NCBI GenBank assembly: GCA_017999235.1
Contig: JAGOBN010000280.1
Span: 1 to 5,947 of the forward strand
Length of the DNA stretch: 5,947 nucleotides
Direction of reading: 5' to 3'
Origin: Anaerolineales bacterium
GTDB lineage: Bacteria; Chloroflexota; Anaerolineae; Anaerolineales; UBA6663
The position numbers and the translations under genes were made by a program. The notes beneath the pieces were generated by a model, which saw nothing but the letters and a program-made list of their open reading frames with translations, was not told where the DNA came from and did not search any database. Shown here in pieces: positions 5,353 to 5,947 of the stretch (positions are counted from its first letter, which is position 1; each line of letters begins with the position of its first letter).

Positions 5353-5947
5353 TCAGGCGCTGGGACGCGGGTGCTGCTGCGCCGCCGTCTGCCAGGCGCG
5401 CAGGCTGCTCGAGGGGGTGGGCGGCCACAGATCGCAGCCCGGCCAGACAGCGTCCGCGCCGGCCGCGATGGCGCCGGCCGTGGCGGAGTGAATCGCGGCC
5501 TCGGCGCCCTGGGCGAGGGTGGCCACCGGGTCCAGGTTGCCAAACAGCAAGGGGCCGGCCCCCAGCGCGGCACGGGCCTGGGCCAGATCGGTGAGCTGAT
5601 CCACGCTCACGGCGTCCGCGCCGGCCTCGGCCAGCAGGCCCACAGCGGCCGTGGCGCGTCCGCAGGCGCTCAAGACGCGCGGCCCGGTCAGCGCCGCCAA
5701 CAGGCGCTGCAGCGGCGGCAGGGCCACCGCCCGGAAGCGGCGCGGCCCAATGATGCCGGGCGAGCCGCCCATCTCATGCACGGTGATGAAATCCGCGCCG
5801 GCGGCCTGATATAGCCGCGCCGCGCGCGCCAGGACCTCGGCCACGGTGGTCAGGGTGCCGGCCAGGCTTTCCGGCGGCCGGCCCAGCGCATCGTAGAGCG
5901 CGCCCGGCGGCAGCAAGAGCGAGAGCAGGGTGATCGGCCCCGGCACC
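5353..5947 (-). CDS. uroporphyrinogen decarboxylase/MtaA-family protein, N-terminus outside window
   Basis: The last ~197 residues of a UroD-superfamily protein; about 140 N-terminal residues should lie beyond the right edge, since the family is usually about 340 long. Counting from the first full visible codon (a GTG that is probably internal), GPITLL (3-8) is the family mid-protein motif. ADFITVHEMGGSPGIIGPRRF (51-71) matches the block preceding the barrel's later strands, and GNLDPVATLAQG (136-147) is the diagnostic GNxDP segment. The C-terminal GCDLWPPTP (170-178) matches the MtaA/MtbA-type corrinoid methyltransferase group better than heme-pathway HemE. In that group a His-x-Cys plus this late Cys bind zinc. 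Here the segment reads VLSACG (91-96): Cys 95 and Cys 171 are kept, but Ser 93 stands where His is expected. Likely a methyltransferase-like enzyme of unknown substrate; HemE is unlikely. It is the first visible gene of the minus-strand unit leading into ade. Confidence 0.8.
   Translation of the reverse strand, partial: VPGPITLLSLLLPPGALYDALGRPPESLAGTLTTVAEVLARAARLYQAAGADFITVHEMGGSPGIIGPRRFRAVALPPLQRLLAALTGPRVLSACGRATAAVGLLAEAGADAVSVDQLTDLAQARAALGAGPLLFGNLDPVATLAQGAEAAIHSATAGAIAAGADAVWPGCDLWPPTPSSSLRAWQTAAQQHPRPSA

Noticed and set aside
5334..5573. 80-codon upstream extension of adenine deaminase
   Set aside because: It overlaps the UroD/MtaA-like coding region, is Pro/Arg/Ala-rich without family similarity, and the ATG at 5333 has a good ribosome-binding site.
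1..5947. Very frequent GCCGGC/GGCCGG words as a possible repeat or recognition family
   Set aside because: They occur mainly inside genes and are explained by preferred Ala, Gly and Arg codons in GC-rich DNA; no regular spacing or longer shared unit was seen.

Overview
This is a GC-rich bacterial chromosome segment with ordinary metabolic gene content. I see no transposase, integrase, CRISPR array, tRNA or rRNA. Very high GC, Ala/Gly/Arg-rich proteins, a lipoprotein with a long Pro/Thr/Ala linker, and a cytosolic ApbE beside a YceI lipoprotein suggest an Anaerolineae-like Chloroflexota. That placement is inference; no marker gene is present to settle it.

Layout: (1) 1-156 is an AT-dipping upstream region with a promoter-like TATACT and, on the minus strand at the left edge, a possible divergent gene start. 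(2) 157-1065 (+) is a full-length ribokinase-type PfkB sugar kinase. (3) 1283-2568 (+) is a two-gene unit: a small single-pass membrane protein of unknown function, then, 5 nt later, a cytosolic ApbE-family FAD:protein FMN transferase. (4) 2787-3548 (+) is a YceI-domain lipoprotein with a strong Shine-Dalgarno. (5) 3577-3610 is a strong intrinsic terminator between convergent units that may work in both directions. (6) On the minus strand, transcribed right to left, a uroporphyrinogen decarboxylase/MtaA-like protein (cut by the right edge) is followed after 19 nt by a complete adenine deaminase (3624-5333).

How the genes may work together: ribokinase and adenine deaminase both fit nucleoside and purine salvage (ribose to ribose-5-phosphate; adenine to hypoxanthine), but they are on opposite strands and no shared regulation is visible. 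The small membrane protein, ApbE and YceI lipoprotein form a plausible envelope group. ApbE covalently attaches FMN to proteins, and YceI folds bind isoprenoid-type lipids such as quinones, so an extracytoplasmic electron-transfer role can be proposed but is not shown. The methyltransferase-like gene upstream of adenine deaminase is the least expected pairing. It keeps two of the three zinc-ligand positions of the MtaA family, but Ser replaces the His.

I did not find a clearly new system. The best leads are the small membrane protein paired with apbE and the UroD/MtaA-like gene paired with ade.
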